NCBI GenBank assembly: GCA_966250325.1
Contig: CBINGY010000017.1
Location: forward strand, 1 to 64,000
DNA length: 64,000 bases
Direction of reading: 5' to 3'
Source of the DNA: Jiulongibacter sp966250325
GTDB taxonomy: Bacteria; Bacteroidota; Bacteroidia; Cytophagales; Spirosomataceae
Positions 56,088 to 64,000 of the stretch are shown here, in pieces. The notes beneath the pieces are model-generated. The model was not told where the DNA came from, did not search any database, and was given only the letters and a program-made list of their open reading frames with translations. The first letter of the stretch is position 1. Each line of letters begins with the position of its first letter. The position numbers and the translations under genes were made by a program.

Positions 56088-57317
56088 TTACTGAATTTCA
56101 ACAATCATTCCCAAATGATCCCAGAATTCAGGATACGATTTTGCCACCACACCGGGCTCCTCGATTTCTATATTATGAATCATTGACAGCGGTGCAAATG
56201 CCATGGCCATGCGGTGATCTTCATAGGTCCTGAAAAATGGCAACTCTTCGGCAGGGCCAGTTGTTTTTACTTCGTAAAGGTGATTGGTTTCTACCTCGTT
56301 CAATTCGGCTCCTATTTTTTTCAGTTCGCTTTGCAAAGCAAACACCCGGTCGGTCTCTTTGATCTTCAGGCTTTCAATGCCCGTAAAATATCCCGGAATA
56401 TTTTTTGCAGCACATACCACTGCTACGGTTTGGGTAAGATCCGGACAATCGGCAAAATCCCACGTGAGCGAAGCCGCAGAAGGAATCTTTGTCAATACTA
56501 CTCCCCCCTCTTCAAAGGTGCTCTTTACGCCGAGATGGCTCATAATTTCCACAATGGCACTATCTCCCTGAAGCGAGTTTTCTTTTAAACCCAATAGTTT
56601 CAGGCGGGCATCTTCAAAAGACGTTAGAGCAATAACACTATACCAATAACTGGCCCCCGACCAATCTGATTCTATAGCATAAGTGACGGGAGAATAGCGT
56701 TGCGGAGAAACCGTCAACACCTTCTTATTCCAGTCAGCATGTACTTTCACACCAAAAGAAGCCATCAACTGAATGGTCATCGTTATGTAAGGCACAGAAC
56801 CAACCTCTCCTGAAAGATGGATGGTCAGCCCCTTTGGCAGTCGCGGAGCTATCATCAATAAAGCCGAAATGTACTGACTGCTCACATCTCCTCGAATAGT
56901 AACCTCATCGGCCAGTTGATACTCAAAGCCTTGAATTTTATGAGGTGGAAAGCCATCATTTTTCAGATAATCGATCTCAACCCCGATGGTACGCAAAGCA
57001 TCTACCAGAATTCCAATGGGCCGTTCCTGCATTCTGGGCGTGCCAGTCATCGTTTTTTTCTGGCCCTTTACCGCAAAGTACGCTGTAAGAAATCGCATGG
57101 TAGTTCCGGCATCCAGTACATCAGCAGTATCTCCGTTTTCCTGAAGCAAGCGAATCATCGTTTGCGTATCTCTGGCAGATGACAGATTTAGAAGCTCAGC
57201 CTCGAAACCGGTAAGGGCATTAATGATCAATGCCCGGTTACTCTCCGATTTCGATGAGGCCAGTGGTATTTGCTTGTTAAAACTTTGGGTATTTTTTTTC
57301 AGGAAAACTTTGTCCAT
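56088..57317 (-). CDS. aroA: 3-phosphoshikimate 1-carboxyvinyltransferase
   Basis: A 409-residue EPSP synthase, which joins phosphoenolpyruvate to shikimate 3-phosphate. The PEP-site segment is DAGTTMRFLTAYF instead of the E. coli NAGTAMRPL, so the Pro at E. coli position 101 is Phe here, a change often seen in Bacteroidota AroA. Other motifs fit: ASKSESNRALI (N-terminal), RGDVSSQYISALLM, ESDWSGASYWYS, and LKIKETDRV, EDHRMAMAFA. The sequence is shorter than class I AroA (427) with few insertions. Cytoplasmic. The upstream gene on the same strand is 58 bases away. Confidence 0.95.
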   Translation of the reverse strand: MDKVFLKKNTQSFNKQIPLASSKSESNRALIINALTGFEAELLNLSSARDTQTMIRLLQENGDTADVLDAGTTMRFLTAYFAVKGQKKTMTGTPRMQERPIGILVDALRTIGVEIDYLKNDGFPPHKIQGFEYQLADEVTIRGDVSSQYISALLMIAPRLPKGLTIHLSGEVGSVPYITMTIQLMASFGVKVHADWNKKVLTVSPQRYSPVTYAIESDWSGASYWYSVIALTSFEDARLKLLGLKENSLQGDSAIVEIMSHLGVKSTFEEGGVVLTKIPSAASLTWDFADCPDLTQTVAVVCAAKNIPGYFTGIESLKIKETDRVFALQSELKKIGAELNEVETNHLYEVKTTGPAEELPFFRTYEDHRMAMAFAPLSMIHNIEIEEPGVVAKSYPEFWDHLGMIVEIQ

Positions 57318-57375
57318 TCCTAGCGTCTGTTTAACGAGGGGGCAAAGTTAAAAGCATTAGCCTGAAAAGGAAGTA

Positions 57376-57960
57376 CTAGTACTGAAAAACCACCAGACGA
57401 TATTTTTCTCCTATCTTCATCCGATTAGCTAGTTTATCGCGGTTTGTAAGAACCACACGTGCCGCCTCAATTCCGGCCAGCAATGCGATACTTCCGGGAC
57501 TCTGCCAGGGCGGACGCTTAAAATAGATCCAATCGAGGGCAAATGGAAGTAGAATTACCGGAGAGGCCTTATAGGTTATTCCCGGTTTTACATCTCTTTT
57601 CAGTACCATATCTACCTCCGTCAAGTAGAACAAACGATGCAGATTTCTTTGTTCTGTTTCGTCAAAATAGAATAGCGTAAAAGTAGAATCGGTTACCCCT
57701 GCCAGCTCTCCGCTGAAACGTACTTTATCCGAATTAAAAAAACTGAACGTTTCACCTATGAAAAACTTGCGGTTTCTGGCGGAGCCGTATTTATTGGCCA
57801 CCAGATAATATTCGTGATTTTTTAAAGCCCGGTATTCATCTGGTCGACGCTTTTGAAGCAAATCATCTACACTTTTTGGTTCTCTCAGATGAGGCTCCTG
57901 AGCCGCCATTCTGAAACTACACAGAAAGACAAGTAGAAACCCTTTACAAAGTTTATTCAT
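57376..57960 (-). CDS. secreted protein of unknown function
   Basis: A 194-residue protein with a signal peptide (MNKLCKGFLLVFLCSFRMAAQ). The mature part includes GSARNRKFFIGETFSFF, VRFSGELAGVTDSTFTLFYF, and PFALDWIYFKRPPWQSPG, suggesting a beta-rich domain followed by a hydrophobic turn that could touch a membrane. It starts eight bases inside the DUF502 gene's end, so the two are co-transcribed. No family is recognised. Confidence 0.6.
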   Translation of the reverse strand: MNKLCKGFLLVFLCSFRMAAQEPHLREPKSVDDLLQKRRPDEYRALKNHEYYLVANKYGSARNRKFFIGETFSFFNSDKVRFSGELAGVTDSTFTLFYFDETEQRNLHRLFYLTEVDMVLKRDVKPGITYKASPVILLPFALDWIYFKRPPWQSPGSIALLAGIEAARVVLTNRDKLANRMKIGEKYRLVVFQY

Positions 57961-58564
57961 GTTTTACCTTACTGGTTTCTGCTCCGGCTACACCTCCGGA
58001 GACAATTAACTTCATCGCTTCAGCACTTGATATGTTGACCGGCTTTACATTTTCTTTCGGCACGATAAACATATCGCCGGAGAAAGCATAACTATGAGGA
58101 CAATAAACTGCAACCGATTCATTCTCTCCGATTTCATCAAAACTTTCCTGAGTAAGAAACCCAAGTTTCCGGATATTGTTTTCCTTGTTCAGAGTAATTA
58201 GAACGGGCGTCTTAAACTTCTTCTTATCGCCTACAAATGCTGATATCAGATCTTTGAAAGCCGAATAGAAAATGCGAACCAGAGGAAGATTCTTGATTCC
58301 GGTTTCAATCCAGTTCTGAAGTGTTTGAGGCAATATCCTGCTGAAAACAAAACCGGTGAGGATAGTAGCCCCTACCACGATCAGAAAACCTAATCCAGGT
58401 ATAAAGTACTGTTGGTTTGGATTTTCTGCGGAAAACTGAATTCGGAAAAGACTATCGACAAAATCAAAAGCACTGTAAAGAATCAGTATGGTAAACCCTA
58501 CAGGAGCAATAAATAACAAGCCCCTCACAAAGTAATTCAACAGTGCTCTTAGAATTCTGTTCAT
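57953..58564 (-). CDS. DUF502 family membrane protein
   Basis: A 203-residue inner membrane protein of the DUF502 family. Two transmembrane segments near the N-terminus (about 12-32, RGLLFIAPVGFTILILYSAF, and about 53-72, FLIVVGATILTGFVFSRIL) are followed by a soluble domain with the family signature LVRIFYSAFKDLISAFVGDKKKF and VAVYCPHSYAFSGDMFIVPKENV. Members are often linked to membrane transport or biogenesis but have no defined biochemical role. Overlaps the next gene downstream on this strand by eight bases. Confidence 0.85.
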   Translation of the reverse strand: MNRILRALLNYFVRGLLFIAPVGFTILILYSAFDFVDSLFRIQFSAENPNQQYFIPGLGFLIVVGATILTGFVFSRILPQTLQNWIETGIKNLPLVRIFYSAFKDLISAFVGDKKKFKTPVLITLNKENNIRKLGFLTQESFDEIGENESVAVYCPHSYAFSGDMFIVPKENVKPVNISSAEAMKLIVSGGVAGAETSKVKHE

Positions 58565-58573
58565 ATGCTTGCT

Positions 58574-60139
58574 TTACAAATTCAACACCCTTTTGTCCTT
58601 CGGATACTTCACCTCGTAGGTCAGATTTAATTCTTTATTAGAACTACCCGGCAAATCAAGTTCCCAGCGAATTATTCCGGTTTCCGGCACCACGGTTCCT
58701 CCACTGATGTCTTTGACCTCCACCTCAATCGCCGAATCCTGTGAAACCGGTATCTGATCTTCAACAACAACAGTCAATGGCAGATTCCTTAGGTTCTTCA
58801 AAGTAATTCGGTAAGCTCTGTTTTCGCGAATATTTGAACCAAAAGTTTTTCTTTCTTTAAATTCTGTCAGCTCTTTTCTTTCTATCTCCAGTCTTTCATC
58901 TCTTCCCAAACTGATTTTCAAAATTTCCTTAACGCCGGGATCTGACAGGTAGGTTTTCCCCACAAAGCCCCCCTCGAAATACACATTCCCGGATGCCGGC
59001 AAAAGCCCGTATTTTTCCCATTCTTCTACTTCTGCAATCAGGAATCCGTTGGTATCGTAGCGAGGTACGGCATATGTGACATATTTTGCAGGTATATCCA
59101 GTTTCTGTACTTCTACGGTTTCAGCAACGCCCGATTTTATGGTGTAAGGAACAGAGATTACAAACTGCCTGTTGAGAGTCGTTTCCACCAACTGGGCATA
59201 GTTCGCTGCGGAGGCTACTTCCATTTCCATCGGAGCCGCCATCACTGCGTCTTCGTCTTTCATGGTTTTGGCTCTCATGACCACTGGCGGCCTCTCTTCA
59301 TAGAATTGAAGATACTGCGGAAATAACTCTGGTTTCACGGTCTGCCTGTTCACCATAGCCGTTGACAGGGTAAGCTTCACATTGTTCCAGTCTGTTCCCG
59401 TATTTTGCCTCACCTCTGCCTTATAGGATAGATTTAACTTACTTTTCGTGTCTTTTACTCGAATATCATAGGTGGGTGTCCAGCCAGTATCGTAAACCAG
59501 ATAAGAAAGGTCGAGATCGGCCCTGCCAGTAAGATCTGCTGAGACTGATAATATAATTTTGCCCATTGGAAGATTCCGAGAAGGATCCGATTGCATTTGT
59601 TTATCAATCCGTTCCTTTTGGGCAACCAGTATTTTTAGCTCTTTAGTAAGTTTTATGCGTTCTTCCCCGAGAGCCAGAAGCCTTTTCCTGAAATAGACAC
59701 TCATGGCTTCCATCTTCTCTGCTTTTAATTCTTCATTATCCCCTTTTACTTCAGAGTTATCCATCAAAATCTCCTGTTCGTTTTTATTGACCGTTAATTT
59801 CATGGTCAGCAGGTCAATGTCATCCTGAACCGTATCCAATGAATCCTGGTAAGCTTGCTGTCTTTTGCTGATAAAATCCTTCTCAAAATTGACGGAAAGT
59901 AGCGTAAAATTACCTCTGCCACCCACCTGAATGGAATTTGGATCCAGAGTAGCCGGCAAATCAGTAATCACGATTTTTGAGTTACCCTTCGGAATATTTG
60001 TTACTAAAGAGGCCTTTACCTGAGCCTGATTCATATAAACGGTAACTGACTCGGTTTTGGATTGTACCTGAAGCGTTTCCTGAGAAAAAGCCGTGATACC
60101 AGTCAGTAGAAAAAGAAGAATGATGGAGGTGCTTTTCAT
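58574..60139 (-). CDS. MuiA-like DUF4139 domain protein
   Basis: A 521-residue protein with a signal peptide (MKSTSIILLFLLTGITAFSQ). After a MuiA/DUF4140-type N-domain (ESVTVYMNQAQVKA, LPATLDPNSIQVGG) comes a coiled-coil stretch (about 95-185, many Glu/Lys/Leu heptads), then the DUF4139 domain with DLSYLVYDTGWTPTYDIRV, LSTAMVNRQTVKPELFPQYL and the end LDLPGSSNKELNLTYEVKYPKD. The family is named after a mucoidy-inhibitor effect seen in Rhizobium; in Bacteroidota it is an envelope protein of unknown action. Ten bases separate it from the next gene on the same strand. Confidence 0.9.
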   Translation of the reverse strand: MKSTSIILLFLLTGITAFSQETLQVQSKTESVTVYMNQAQVKASLVTNIPKGNSKIVITDLPATLDPNSIQVGGRGNFTLLSVNFEKDFISKRQQAYQDSLDTVQDDIDLLTMKLTVNKNEQEILMDNSEVKGDNEELKAEKMEAMSVYFRKRLLALGEERIKLTKELKILVAQKERIDKQMQSDPSRNLPMGKIILSVSADLTGRADLDLSYLVYDTGWTPTYDIRVKDTKSKLNLSYKAEVRQNTGTDWNNVKLTLSTAMVNRQTVKPELFPQYLQFYEERPPVVMRAKTMKDEDAVMAAPMEMEVASAANYAQLVETTLNRQFVISVPYTIKSGVAETVEVQKLDIPAKYVTYAVPRYDTNGFLIAEVEEWEKYGLLPASGNVYFEGGFVGKTYLSDPGVKEILKISLGRDERLEIERKELTEFKERKTFGSNIRENRAYRITLKNLRNLPLTVVVEDQIPVSQDSAIEVEVKDISGGTVVPETGIIRWELDLPGSSNKELNLTYEVKYPKDKRVLNL

Positions 60140-60272
60140 AAAATGATTGGATAACGAATGTTTTAATGCAAAACGCTTTCTGACCGTTTTTAGGTCTTTC
60201 CGCTCCTATTTTTTTGGATTTACGGTTACCTGGCTCGGGTTTTTAATAATTTCGTGCCAAATAACTACGATC

Positions 60273-61346
60273 ATGTCTTTTGAAGCTAACCAGATACGAT
60301 ATTTCACTGAACAGGTTTTTCTCGCAATAGGCTGCCCGGAGGCCGATGCCAGACTTGCCGCAGATGTACTTATTTCTGCTGACTTAAGTGGTGTCGACTC
60401 CCACGGAGTAGCACGCCTTTCAGGTTATGTACGTCTGTACGATCACGGACGTTTAAACCCGAAACCTAATGTAAAACTGATTCATGAGACGCCATCAACC
60501 GGTACACTGGATGGCGATGCGGGCCTGGGACTGGTGGTAGCTCCCAAAGCTATGGAAATCTGTATGGAAAAAGCCGAAAAAGTAGGGAGTGGCTGGATTT
60601 CCGTTCAAAATTCCAATCATTTCGGAATTGCTGGTTATCATTCTTCTATGGCACTTCAAAGAGATATGATTGGCTGGGCCATGACCAATGCCGCCCCGCT
60701 GGTAGTACCTACCTTCTCAAAAGAAAAACTATTGGGAACCAATCCTATTTCTGTGGCTATTCCAGCTCATAATCAACCTGCTTTTCTGGCTGATTTTGCT
60801 TCAACCGCAGTGGCTTACGGTAAAATGGAAATACTTCAACGGCAGGGAAAACCCGCTCCTATGGGCTGGGTGCAGGATGCAGAGGGCAATCCCACTGACA
60901 ATAACAATGCGGTGAAAGAAGGTGGAGGACTCTTACCTCTGGGAGGTGACCGCGAGCATGGAAGCCACAAGGGTTACGGGCTAGGGGCCATTGTAGATAT
61001 CTTTTCTGGGGTACTTTCAGGGGCCAATTTCGGCCCGTGGGTTCCACCTTTTGCCACTGCCGGTTTTCATGGCGTGGCTGCCGAGCAGGTAGGAAAGGGC
61101 ACCGGCCATTTTCTGGGAGCCATGCGGATTGACGGCTTCAGGCCCGCTCAGGAGTTTAAGGAACATATGGATAAATGGATAGAACGATTCCGCTCAGCTC
61201 CGTCGATAGATGGTGAAGTAGTTCAGATTCCGGGTGATCAGGAAAGAATATTTAAAGCCGAACGATTAGCAAATGGTCTGCCGCTGAATGATAAGGTGGT
61301 GGAGAGCCTCGAGGAATTGGGGAAGAGGTTTGGGATTGGGTTTTGA
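60273..61346 (+). CDS. Ldh family (malate/lactate-type) oxidoreductase
   Basis: About 357 residues from the ATG at 60273 (MSFEANQIRYFTEQVFLAIGC); longer in-frame codons upstream would not fit the family. The catalytic His is in SGVDSHGVARLSGYV, and NSNHFGIAGYHSSMAL, GTNPISVAIPA, ADFASTAVAYGKME and GHFLGAMRIDGFRP are the signatures of the Ldh_2 family, which uses NAD(P) in an unusual fold. Members act on malate, lactate, sulfolactate, ureidoglycolate or imino acids. The substrate cannot be given from sequence alone. Cytoplasmic. Confidence 0.9.
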   Translation: MSFEANQIRYFTEQVFLAIGCPEADARLAADVLISADLSGVDSHGVARLSGYVRLYDHGRLNPKPNVKLIHETPSTGTLDGDAGLGLVVAPKAMEICMEKAEKVGSGWISVQNSNHFGIAGYHSSMALQRDMIGWAMTNAAPLVVPTFSKEKLLGTNPISVAIPAHNQPAFLADFASTAVAYGKMEILQRQGKPAPMGWVQDAEGNPTDNNNAVKEGGGLLPLGGDREHGSHKGYGLGAIVDIFSGVLSGANFGPWVPPFATAGFHGVAAEQVGKGTGHFLGAMRIDGFRPAQEFKEHMDKWIERFRSAPSIDGEVVQIPGDQERIFKAERLANGLPLNDKVVESLEELGKRFGIGF

Positions 61347-61365
61347 CAGAATATAATTCGAACAA

Positions 61366-61881
61366 CTAGTAAAAATAGGACACAAAAATTGACGCTATTA
61401 AAAATAGAGGAAACAATACGATTAGAGTGTAATCGTTTTTTAAAGCATTTGAATATCTATAAAAGTCACGTCCAATTTCCCTTACAAATTTTCCGGATCC
61501 GTCAATTAACCATGTTCTTTTTTTTCCCCAGTCAATTATATCTGTGAATTCTTGATAAAGATGCCCACCTATACTTTTGAGATTTCTGATTATCATTATC
61601 AAATAAATCGATCGAATAGAAACATATGTTTGAAGGATTATATTTATTATCTCGAAAGTATCAATCTGAAGGACTTTAGTCTCTATGTTATTTTGAAAAC
61701 TCAAATAATCTCGCAAAGGATAGGCCGCTAAACTTAGTAAAGATATAACAAACAAGGTACGTACAAGACCTACCTTTCTCTTGAGCTCTAAAGAAATATT
61801 GGAAATTTCAATCATAAGCTCCTTTCTCCTACCATTTTCCAGGCTTGGAAGTTTGTCAATATAGTCCAAAGAGGCCGCCAA
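61366..61881 (-). CDS. membrane protein, partner of the small GTPase
   Basis: About 171 residues if started at the TTG at 61881; the next in-frame ATG (at about residue 23) is an alternative. Two to three hydrophobic segments can be seen: VRTLFVISLLSLAAYPLRDYL (about 40-60), EIINIILQTYVSIRSIYLIMIII-type segment (about 78-98) and the C-terminal TLIVLFPLFLIASIFVSYFY (about 152-171). No motif identifies a family. Two codons after the stop of the upstream GTPase gene, in the same phase, the TTG starts it, so they may have once been one chain or be coupled. Sequence is AT-rich. Possibly the effector or anchor of the GTPase. Confidence 0.55.
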   Translation of the reverse strand: MAASLDYIDKLPSLENGRRKELMIEISNISLELKRKVGLVRTLFVISLLSLAAYPLRDYLSFQNNIETKVLQIDTFEIINIILQTYVSIRSIYLIMIIRNLKSIGGHLYQEFTDIIDWGKKRTWLIDGSGKFVREIGRDFYRYSNALKNDYTLIVLFPLFLIASIFVSYFY

Positions 61882-61884
61882 AAT

Positions 61885-62670
61885 TTATTTATGTTTAAGA
61901 AGGCTCAACAACTCGTTCAATAGAGCTCTATTAAGTGCATGTTTTTCTTTGTCTCCAAAGATTCCACTAGTCTTTGTCCCAAAATATGGCTTAATGATTG
62001 AACAATACGGCAAGCACACCACTCTTGTATACGCACGTATCCCATCAAAAGTCTCACCATAATCTAAATTTACGTAATAATCTGTCACCTCGTTTACTTC
62101 GGGCCACCATAAATCAGCTTTATTTACTAGATTAATAATCCATTTAAGATCTTTGTTAGGCTGGATTAGAGGTAACCATTCTTTCAACCTTTCTTTTTCC
62201 GAAATTCTATTGTTTGTAATAAACGCTGGTTTGATCTCTCCAGTACTATGATCTATTAATGTTGTAGGGTCAATTTCTGGATTTTCTTCGTAGCCATAAC
62301 TAACCACATTAATTATTCCCTCAACCCCTGAGGCTATTATGTTTCTTATTTCATTTTGCCTATCTAGCCCGTTGCCAGAGTGGCCGGGAGTATCAACAAA
62401 ATGTAGAGGAAATTCATCAAAAGGTATATTATGTCCTTTCGATGCTCTGGTGCGATCAAACGATGACCAAAAATCTCCCTTATTTTCGAGAAGATTTTTA
62501 AACGAATTGATAAACTGTGTTTTGCCAGAGCCACTGATTCCAAAAACTACTATTTTTCTTTTCCCAGAAATCAATCTCTTGAATCCATTTACTAAAAGGT
62601 TTCTTTTTTCTTCATTGATAATTGTGCTTGCACCTTCAATAAGGGTAATAAAACTTGTTACTTCAGACAT
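61885..62670 (-). CDS. Ras-like small GTPase (accessory)
   Basis: A 261-residue P-loop GTPase. G1 is GISGSGKT (residues 44-51), G3 is DTPGHSG (93-99) and G4 is NKAD (183-186); a Thr in FDRTRASKG is a likely G2. The first 40 residues are an N-terminal lead with no signal, and the last 60 after about 200 form helices. No known ribosome, Era, EngA, dynamin or secretion family motif is found beyond the core. The gene is AT-rich compared with the flanks, as is its partner. It might be an immune or membrane-associated switch; no function is claimed. Confidence 0.7.
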   Translation of the reverse strand: MSEVTSFITLIEGASTIINEEKRNLLVNGFKRLISGKRKIVVFGISGSGKTQFINSFKNLLENKGDFWSSFDRTRASKGHNIPFDEFPLHFVDTPGHSGNGLDRQNEIRNIIASGVEGIINVVSYGYEENPEIDPTTLIDHSTGEIKPAFITNNRISEKERLKEWLPLIQPNKDLKWIINLVNKADLWWPEVNEVTDYYVNLDYGETFDGIRAYTRVVCLPYCSIIKPYFGTKTSGIFGDKEKHALNRALLNELLSLLKHK

Positions 62671-62725
62671 GTTTTGTGCTTAATTTTCTTATAAATAGTT
62701 GATTTATATTGGTATATAAAATTAA

Positions 62726-62745
62726 TTGATTTATTATTAAATCAA
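62726..62745. promoter_or_regulatory. TTGATTTA inverted repeat near the GTPase promoter
   Basis: TTGATTTA (62726-62733) and TAAATCAA (62738-62745) are exact inverted repeats with a four-base spacer; another TTGATTTA lies at 62699. It could be an operator for the GTPase pair or, for the leftward GNAT message, a weak AT-rich terminator. Confidence 0.35.
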
Positions 62746-62812
62746 ACGAGCAATGAATAAAAAGTATTCAAGTTGGTAGAATGAATTATACTTTTTGGAT
62801 AAAGCATTATTA

Positions 62813-63259
62813 TTAAAATTCTGAATTTAGGTTCTTCTCCATCTCAAAATGCTCCATCCCCACCTCTTCAAAAGCGGGTTTTGATGTTTTCACATAGCCT
62901 AATTTTTCGTAAAAGCCCACCGCATAATGCCGGGCATGAAGCTTGATTTCAGATAGTCCAATAGAACTTGCATATACCTCCAGGGCATTGACCAGATCTT
63001 TTCCGAGATTCCGCCCCTGCATCTCCGGGCTTACCGCCATTTGGCGTAGTTTTCCGGTCTTATCTTCGATTTTGAGGACTACCACTCCTACCACTTGCTG
63101 ATTGTTTACAGCAACAAAATGAAATTGATCCGGTTCATCGCTTAAATCGTCCTCATAAATGGACATCCCAATCGGAACCCGAAGAACTTCATGACGCAAT
63201 TCCAAAGCCTGGCTGTAAAGTGGATTGATTGTGTCAATCCGTTTTATTTCAACTTCCAT
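62813..63259 (-). CDS. GNAT family N-acetyltransferase
   Basis: About 148 residues from the ATG at 63259 (MEVEIKRIDTINPLYSQALELRHEVLR); a TTG two codons upstream is possible. The acetyl-CoA motif A is LRQMAVSPEMQGRNLGKDLVNALE, with the Q/R-x-x-G-x-G/A pattern, and motif B is YAVGFYEKLGYVKTSKPAFEEVGMEHFEM, similar to ElaA-type GNATs. Substrate unknown. Leftward, between the GTPase pair and the amidase gene. Confidence 0.85.
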   Translation of the reverse strand: MEVEIKRIDTINPLYSQALELRHEVLRVPIGMSIYEDDLSDEPDQFHFVAVNNQQVVGVVVLKIEDKTGKLRQMAVSPEMQGRNLGKDLVNALEVYASSIGLSEIKLHARHYAVGFYEKLGYVKTSKPAFEEVGMEHFEMEKNLNSEF

Positions 63260-63420
63260 GTTCAAATCTTTGAGCTGCCAAATAAGCTAATTTTATTCAA
63301 ATGTTTAGCCAATTCCATGAGTTCAGAATTAGGATGAGTAAATTTGCCTGTGTTTCTTGAACAACTAACATTCCTAAAAGAAGTCTGTAATTATCCAGAC
63401 TTCTGAAATGACCATCCGAT

Positions 63421-64000
63421 ATGAAAGTAAATGTAGGTCTGGTGCAAATGAGCTGCGTGGCAGAGGTGGAAACCAACATCATCAAAGCTATTCAGAAAAC
63501 CCGTGAGGCAGCAGAAAAAGGGGCAAATATCGTTTGCCTTCAGGAACTGTTTACGTCCCTCTACTTCTGTGATGTGGAAGACACGGCGAATTTCAATCTG
63601 GCCGAGGCCATTCCCGGTCCTACTACTGAGCGATTTCAGGTTTTAGCCAAAGAACTGGGCATTGTAATCATTGCTTCTCTTTTTGAGAAACGTGCCAAAG
63701 GGCTTTATCACAATACCACGGCGGTAATTGATGCGGATGGAACTTACCTGGGTAAATACCGCAAAATGCATATTCCTGACGACCCGGGATATTACGAAAA
63801 ATACTATTTCACTCCCGGTGATCTGGGATACAAGGTTTGGGACACCAAATTTGGCAGAATCGGTGTACTCATTTGCTGGGATCAGTGGTATCCCGAAGCT
63901 GCAAGAATTACATCGCTCATGGGAGCCGAAATTCTCTTCTACCCCACCGCTATTGGTTGGGACACTAACGAACCTAGTGAGCTCATCAATAAAGAGCAAT
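63421..64000 (+). CDS. aguB: N-carbamoylputrescine amidase-like carbon-nitrogen hydrolase, partial
   Basis: The gene starts at the ATG at 63421 and runs off the right edge after 193 codons, about two thirds of the usual 290-300. The nitrilase catalytic triad is complete: Glu42 in CLQELFTSLYFC, Lys115 in KYRKMHIPDDPGYYEKYYF and Cys152 in LICWDQWYPEAAR. The IPDDPGYYEKYYFTPGD segment and FTSLYFCD are close to plant and bacterial N-carbamoylputrescine amidases, which release putrescine in the agmatine route to polyamines. The expected agmatine deiminase partner would be outside the window. Cytoplasmic. Confidence 0.9.
   Translation, partial: MKVNVGLVQMSCVAEVETNIIKAIQKTREAAEKGANIVCLQELFTSLYFCDVEDTANFNLAEAIPGPTTERFQVLAKELGIVIIASLFEKRAKGLYHNTTAVIDADGTYLGKYRKMHIPDDPGYYEKYYFTPGDLGYKVWDTKFGRIGVLICWDQWYPEAARITSLMGAEILFYPTAIGWDTNEPSELINKEQ

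Noticed and set aside
63297..63485. Minus-strand frame across the amidase start
   Set aside because: It lies opposite the clear aguB start and has no family resemblance.

Overview
The window looks like chromosomal DNA of a Bacteroidota bacterium, most like the Cytophagales/Cyclobacteriaceae-type marine or soil lineages. Reasons: promoters of the TTG-N20-TAnnTTTG type (e.g. before ychF), almost no Shine-Dalgarno sequences, a 700+ residue RecQ with an extended C-terminus, many secreted or lipoprotein genes with CarboxypepD_reg-like or DUF4412-like domains, two formylglycine sulfatases, a ParE-type toxin ending in the D-x-RQNP form usual in this phylum, and a RecQ/SSB/DnaX neighbourhood. Base composition is intermediate (mid-40s percent GC by eye), with clearly AT-richer patches at about 13.5-15.6, 39.8-40.1, 53.5-54.5 and 61.4-62.8 kb. 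No rRNA, tRNA, CRISPR array, transposase or integrase gene was found.

Layout. 0-1.1 kb: the end of a DUF2892 membrane protein and an inositol oxygenase, both leftward. 1.2-7.6 kb: ychF followed by a run of poorly characterised envelope genes (secreted proteins, lipoproteins, one four-helix membrane protein). 7.6-11.4 kb: aroQ (leftward), then a tightly overlapping molybdate operon: SUOX-like secreted domain, modA, a free-standing molybdate-binding Mop protein, modB, modC. 11.6-15.6 kb: two alpha/beta hydrolases and an AT-rich two-gene insert (CarboxypepD_reg protein plus transglutaminase-like protein) bounded by a perfect 31-bp direct repeat derived from the end of the dienelactone hydrolase gene. 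15.7-21.2 kb: hemN, gltX and small conserved genes. 21.2-28.3 kb: mostly leftward genes (sulfatase, SNF2 helicase, kelch protein, lipoprotein, lipoyl-less E2 acyltransferase). 28.5-41.7 kb: mostly rightward housekeeping and metabolic genes (clpB, NCS1-like permease, thiolase, PIN-PhoH, second sulfatase, two SDRs, pentapeptide protein, a 563-residue secreted protein).

41.7-46.4 kb is a leftward DNA replication/repair block, recQ, ssb and dnaX. dnaX is read in two frames joined at a run of nine A residues: the short gamma-like product ends just after the run, while a -1 shift (or a slipped transcript) opens a tau product of about 607 residues. 46.4-54.5 kb is repeat-rich and accessory: palindromic AGTCGTGGCACGACT-type repeats, GC-rich intergenic elements, a ParE/RelE-type toxin-antitoxin pair between two repeat copies, an MlrC-like M81 metallopeptidase, an orphan XRE-S24 regulator, a HerA-like ATPase, a small P-loop kinase, folD, and a second toxin-antitoxin pair (PIN toxin) behind a perfect inverted repeat. 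54.5-61.3 kb returns to core metabolism and envelope genes (GltB-like FMN protein, aroA, DUF502 protein, MuiA-like DUF4139 protein, Ldh-type dehydrogenase). 61.4-62.7 kb is an AT-rich pair, a dynamin-like/Ras-like small GTPase and a membrane protein, whose reading frames are in phase and separated by one stop codon; it is the best candidate for an undescribed accessory system. A GNAT acetyltransferase and the start of an N-carbamoylputrescine amidase-like gene end the window.

The strongest individual observations are the dnaX A9 frameshift signal, the 31-bp repeat that rebuilt the hydrolase 3' end, the GTPase/membrane-protein pair, and the dispersed palindromic repeat family that sits directly against stop codons.
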